Shown: in pieces, positions 62,427-64,000 of the stretch
Layout of the letters: the number at the start of each line of letters is the position of its first letter
Numbering within the stretch: the first letter of the stretch is position 1
The notes under the pieces: generated by a model
The model's input: only the letters and a program-made list of their open reading frames with translations
Told to the model about the DNA's origin: nothing
Databases searched by the model: none
Assembly (NCBI RefSeq): GCF_001579945.1
Contig: NZ_CP011971.1
Location: forward strand, 434,001-498,000
Origin: Steroidobacter denitrificans
Lineage (GTDB): Bacteria > Pseudomonadota > Gammaproteobacteria > Steroidobacterales > Steroidobacteraceae
Direction of reading: 5' to 3'
Length of the DNA stretch: 64,000 nt
Translations under genes and position numbers: made by a program

Positions 62427-62663
62427 GCAGACGGGATCCAGGCCGGCAGGGCCTGGGTCGAGCGGCATGGGTGAGCGGCCGGCGGCCATCGAGCCGGCCG
62501 GCCGGTATGCCGGATCGGACCGGTGCGGTCGTGCCGCGCGGCTGAACCGTTTGAATCATCCAGTCCGACTTCCATCCATCGACGACTGTTCCAATGGCGC
62601 GGTAGTTCGGCGCACGACACCGCCTACCGCCGATGTGATACCCGTGCGGGAGGAGAAGCATTC

Positions 62664-64000
62664 ATGCTCGAAGCGAATCTAAAACAACAGCTGAAAACCT
62701 ACCTGGAGCGTATCACGCAGCCCATCGAGCTTCTGGCATCGCTGAATGACAGCGATCAGTCGCGTGAAATGCTGCAGCTCCTGGAGGAAATCACGTCCTT
62801 GTCGGCGATGATTACATTGCAGCGTACCGACGATGAACAGCGCAAGCCGTCGTTCGCGGTCCGGCGTGCCGGCTCGGATATGAAGTTGTGCTTCGCAGGC
62901 ATGCCGATGGGGCATGAATTCACCTCGCTGATCCTGGCGCTGTTGCAGGCGGGCGGACACCCGCCCAAGGTCGAGGAAAGCGTCATCGAACAGATCAAGG
63001 CACTCGAAGGAGAACTCGATTTTGAAGTCTTCATTTCCCTGAGCTGCCAGAATTGTCCGGACGTCGTACAGGCATTGAATCTCATGGCAGTGCTGAATCC
63101 ACGCGTTCGCTGCGTGATGATCGACGGCGCGTTATTCCAGCAGGAAGTCGAGGCGCGCCAGATCATGGCCGTGCCGATGATCTATCTAAACGGGCGGAAG
63201 TTCGGCCAGGGTCGCATGACGATCGACGAGATTCTTGCCAAGCTGGATGTGAATGCCGATGCACGCCAGGCGGCGCGGATCGATGCCAAGGAAGCATTCG
63301 ATGTGCTGGTCGTCGGCGGCGGTCCCGGCGGTGCGGCAGCAGCCGTGTACGCGGCGCGCAAGGGGATTCGTACGGGCCTGGTGGCCGAACGTTTCGGCGG
63401 TCAGGTACTCGATACGCTGGCCATCGAAAATTTTATCTCGGTGCCGTATACGGAAGGCCCGAAGCTGGCGATGGCGCTCGAGGAGCATGTCAAGCGCTAC
63501 GATGTGGATGTGATGAATCTGCAGACGGCCCAAGGTCTCACGCCCGCCGGAGACGATGGCCTGATCACGGTAACGTTGGCAAACGGAGCGGCCTTGCGCA
63601 GCCGCACGGTCGTGCTTGCGACCGGCGCGCGTTGGCGCTCGATGAACGTGCCGGGCGAGCAGGAGTATCGCGGCCGCGGCGTGGCCTACTGTCCCCACTG
63701 CGATGGCCCGCTGTTCAAGGGCAAGCGTGTCGCGGTGATCGGCGGCGGAAACTCCGGCGTGGAAGCAGCCATCGATCTGGCTGGAATCGTCACCCAGGTG
63801 ACCTTGATCGAATTTGACGGCCAGTTGCGCGCCGATGAAGTGCTGCAGCGCAAGCTGCGCAGCCTGTCCAACGTGCGTGTGATCGTGTCGGCGCAAACGA
63901 CGGAGGTGCACGGCGCCCAAGGAAAGGTTTCCGGATTGTCCTACCGTGATCGAGGTTCGGATCAGATTCATCGCTTGGAGTTGGAGGGCGTATTCGTACA
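62664..64000 (+). CDS. ahpF: Alkyl hydroperoxide reductase subunit F (3' end outside window)
   Basis: First 445 codons of AhpF. N-terminal tandem thioredoxin-like domain with the CQNC dithiol in [11 protein letters not shown], then the FAD-binding region [12 protein letters not shown], the redox-active pair in [10 protein letters not shown] and the NADPH motif [12 protein letters not shown]. It reduces AhpC with NADH. AGGAG lies nine bases before the ATG at 62664. The 237 bases between ahpC and ahpF contain only GC-rich repeats such as CCGGCCGGCCGG and no gene. Confidence 0.97.
   Translation, partial: MLEANLKQQLKTYLERITQPIELLASLNDSDQSREMLQLLEEITSLSAMITLQRTDDEQRKPSFAVRRAGSDMKLCFAGMPMGHEFTSLILALLQAGGHPPKVEESVIEQIKALEGELDFEVFISLSCQNCPDVVQALNLMAVLNPRVRCVMIDGALFQQEVEARQIMAVPMIYLNGRKFGQGRMTIDEILAKLDVNADARQAARIDAKEAFDVLVVGGGPGGAAAAVYAARKGIRTGLVAERFGGQVLDTLAIENFISVPYTEGPKLAMALEEHVKRYDVDVMNLQTAQGLTPAGDDGLITVTLANGAALRSRTVVLATGARWRSMNVPGEQEYRGRGVAYCPHCDGPLFKGKRVAVIGGGNSGVEAAIDLAGIVTQVTLIEFDGQLRADEVLQRKLRSLSNVRVIVSAQTTEVHGAQGKVSGLSYRDRGSDQIHRLELEGVFV

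Overview
The window is a 64 kb stretch of a high-GC, densely coding chromosome. Gene content and protein signatures point to a gammaproteobacterium of the Xanthomonadales/Nevskiales/Steroidobacterales type: two TonB-dependent receptors, a patatin-BamA autotransporter, YbiT, Rnk, an MscS/YbdG channel, a fused isobutyryl-CoA mutase, a Bkd operon with its Lrp regulator, an SAH riboswitch, and a perfect CRP/Clp-type site. The genus is inference. No rRNA, tRNA, CRISPR array or intact mobile element was seen.

1-11855: the 3' end of agmatine deiminase, a TonB-dependent receptor, a type Vd patatin, a small unknown gene, an AraC regulator, MsrA and a secreted SYLF protein. These are followed by an ECF sigma factor / Ser-Thr kinase pair on the minus strand. 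11856-13102: facing that pair is a promoter region with a consensus CRP-type site, then a secreted protein made of eight 14-residue repeats and a second tiny secreted protein. This is the best candidate for an undescribed system in the window.

13237-31960: a divergent phosphoenolpyruvate carboxylase with substituted catalytic residues, a MarR regulator, folD, and a SAM-cycle unit (predicted adenosine kinase, metK, SAH riboswitch, ahcY). Then come several small or hypothetical genes, ybiT, an RRM RNA-binding protein with a structured leader, a DUF167 gene, and the branched-chain 2-oxoacid dehydrogenase operon (E1 alpha, E1 beta, E2).

31961-39179: an Lrp regulator divergent from the Bkd operon, then an accessory island. 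Its cargo is a second TonB-dependent receptor, an APH-like phosphotransferase and an unrecognised lipocalin-like protein. It is bordered by gene remnants and, downstream, by fragments of IS66-, IS3- and IS21-type transposition genes.

39180-64000: malate synthase G, NADP-glutamate dehydrogenase, Rnk, a structured intergenic stretch, a stand-alone EF-G C-terminal-domain-like protein, TetR with divergent icmF and an acyl-CoA dehydrogenase (short/branched acyl-CoA metabolism that complements Bkd). Further on are a receiver-type protein that lacks its phospho-acceptor Asp, a YfeH-like carrier, a two-component system with two PepSY proteins, a secreted nuclease, a HAD-GH65 phosphorylase fusion, an MscS-family channel, and ahpC-ahpF (the latter cut by the window end) behind an OxyR-like site.
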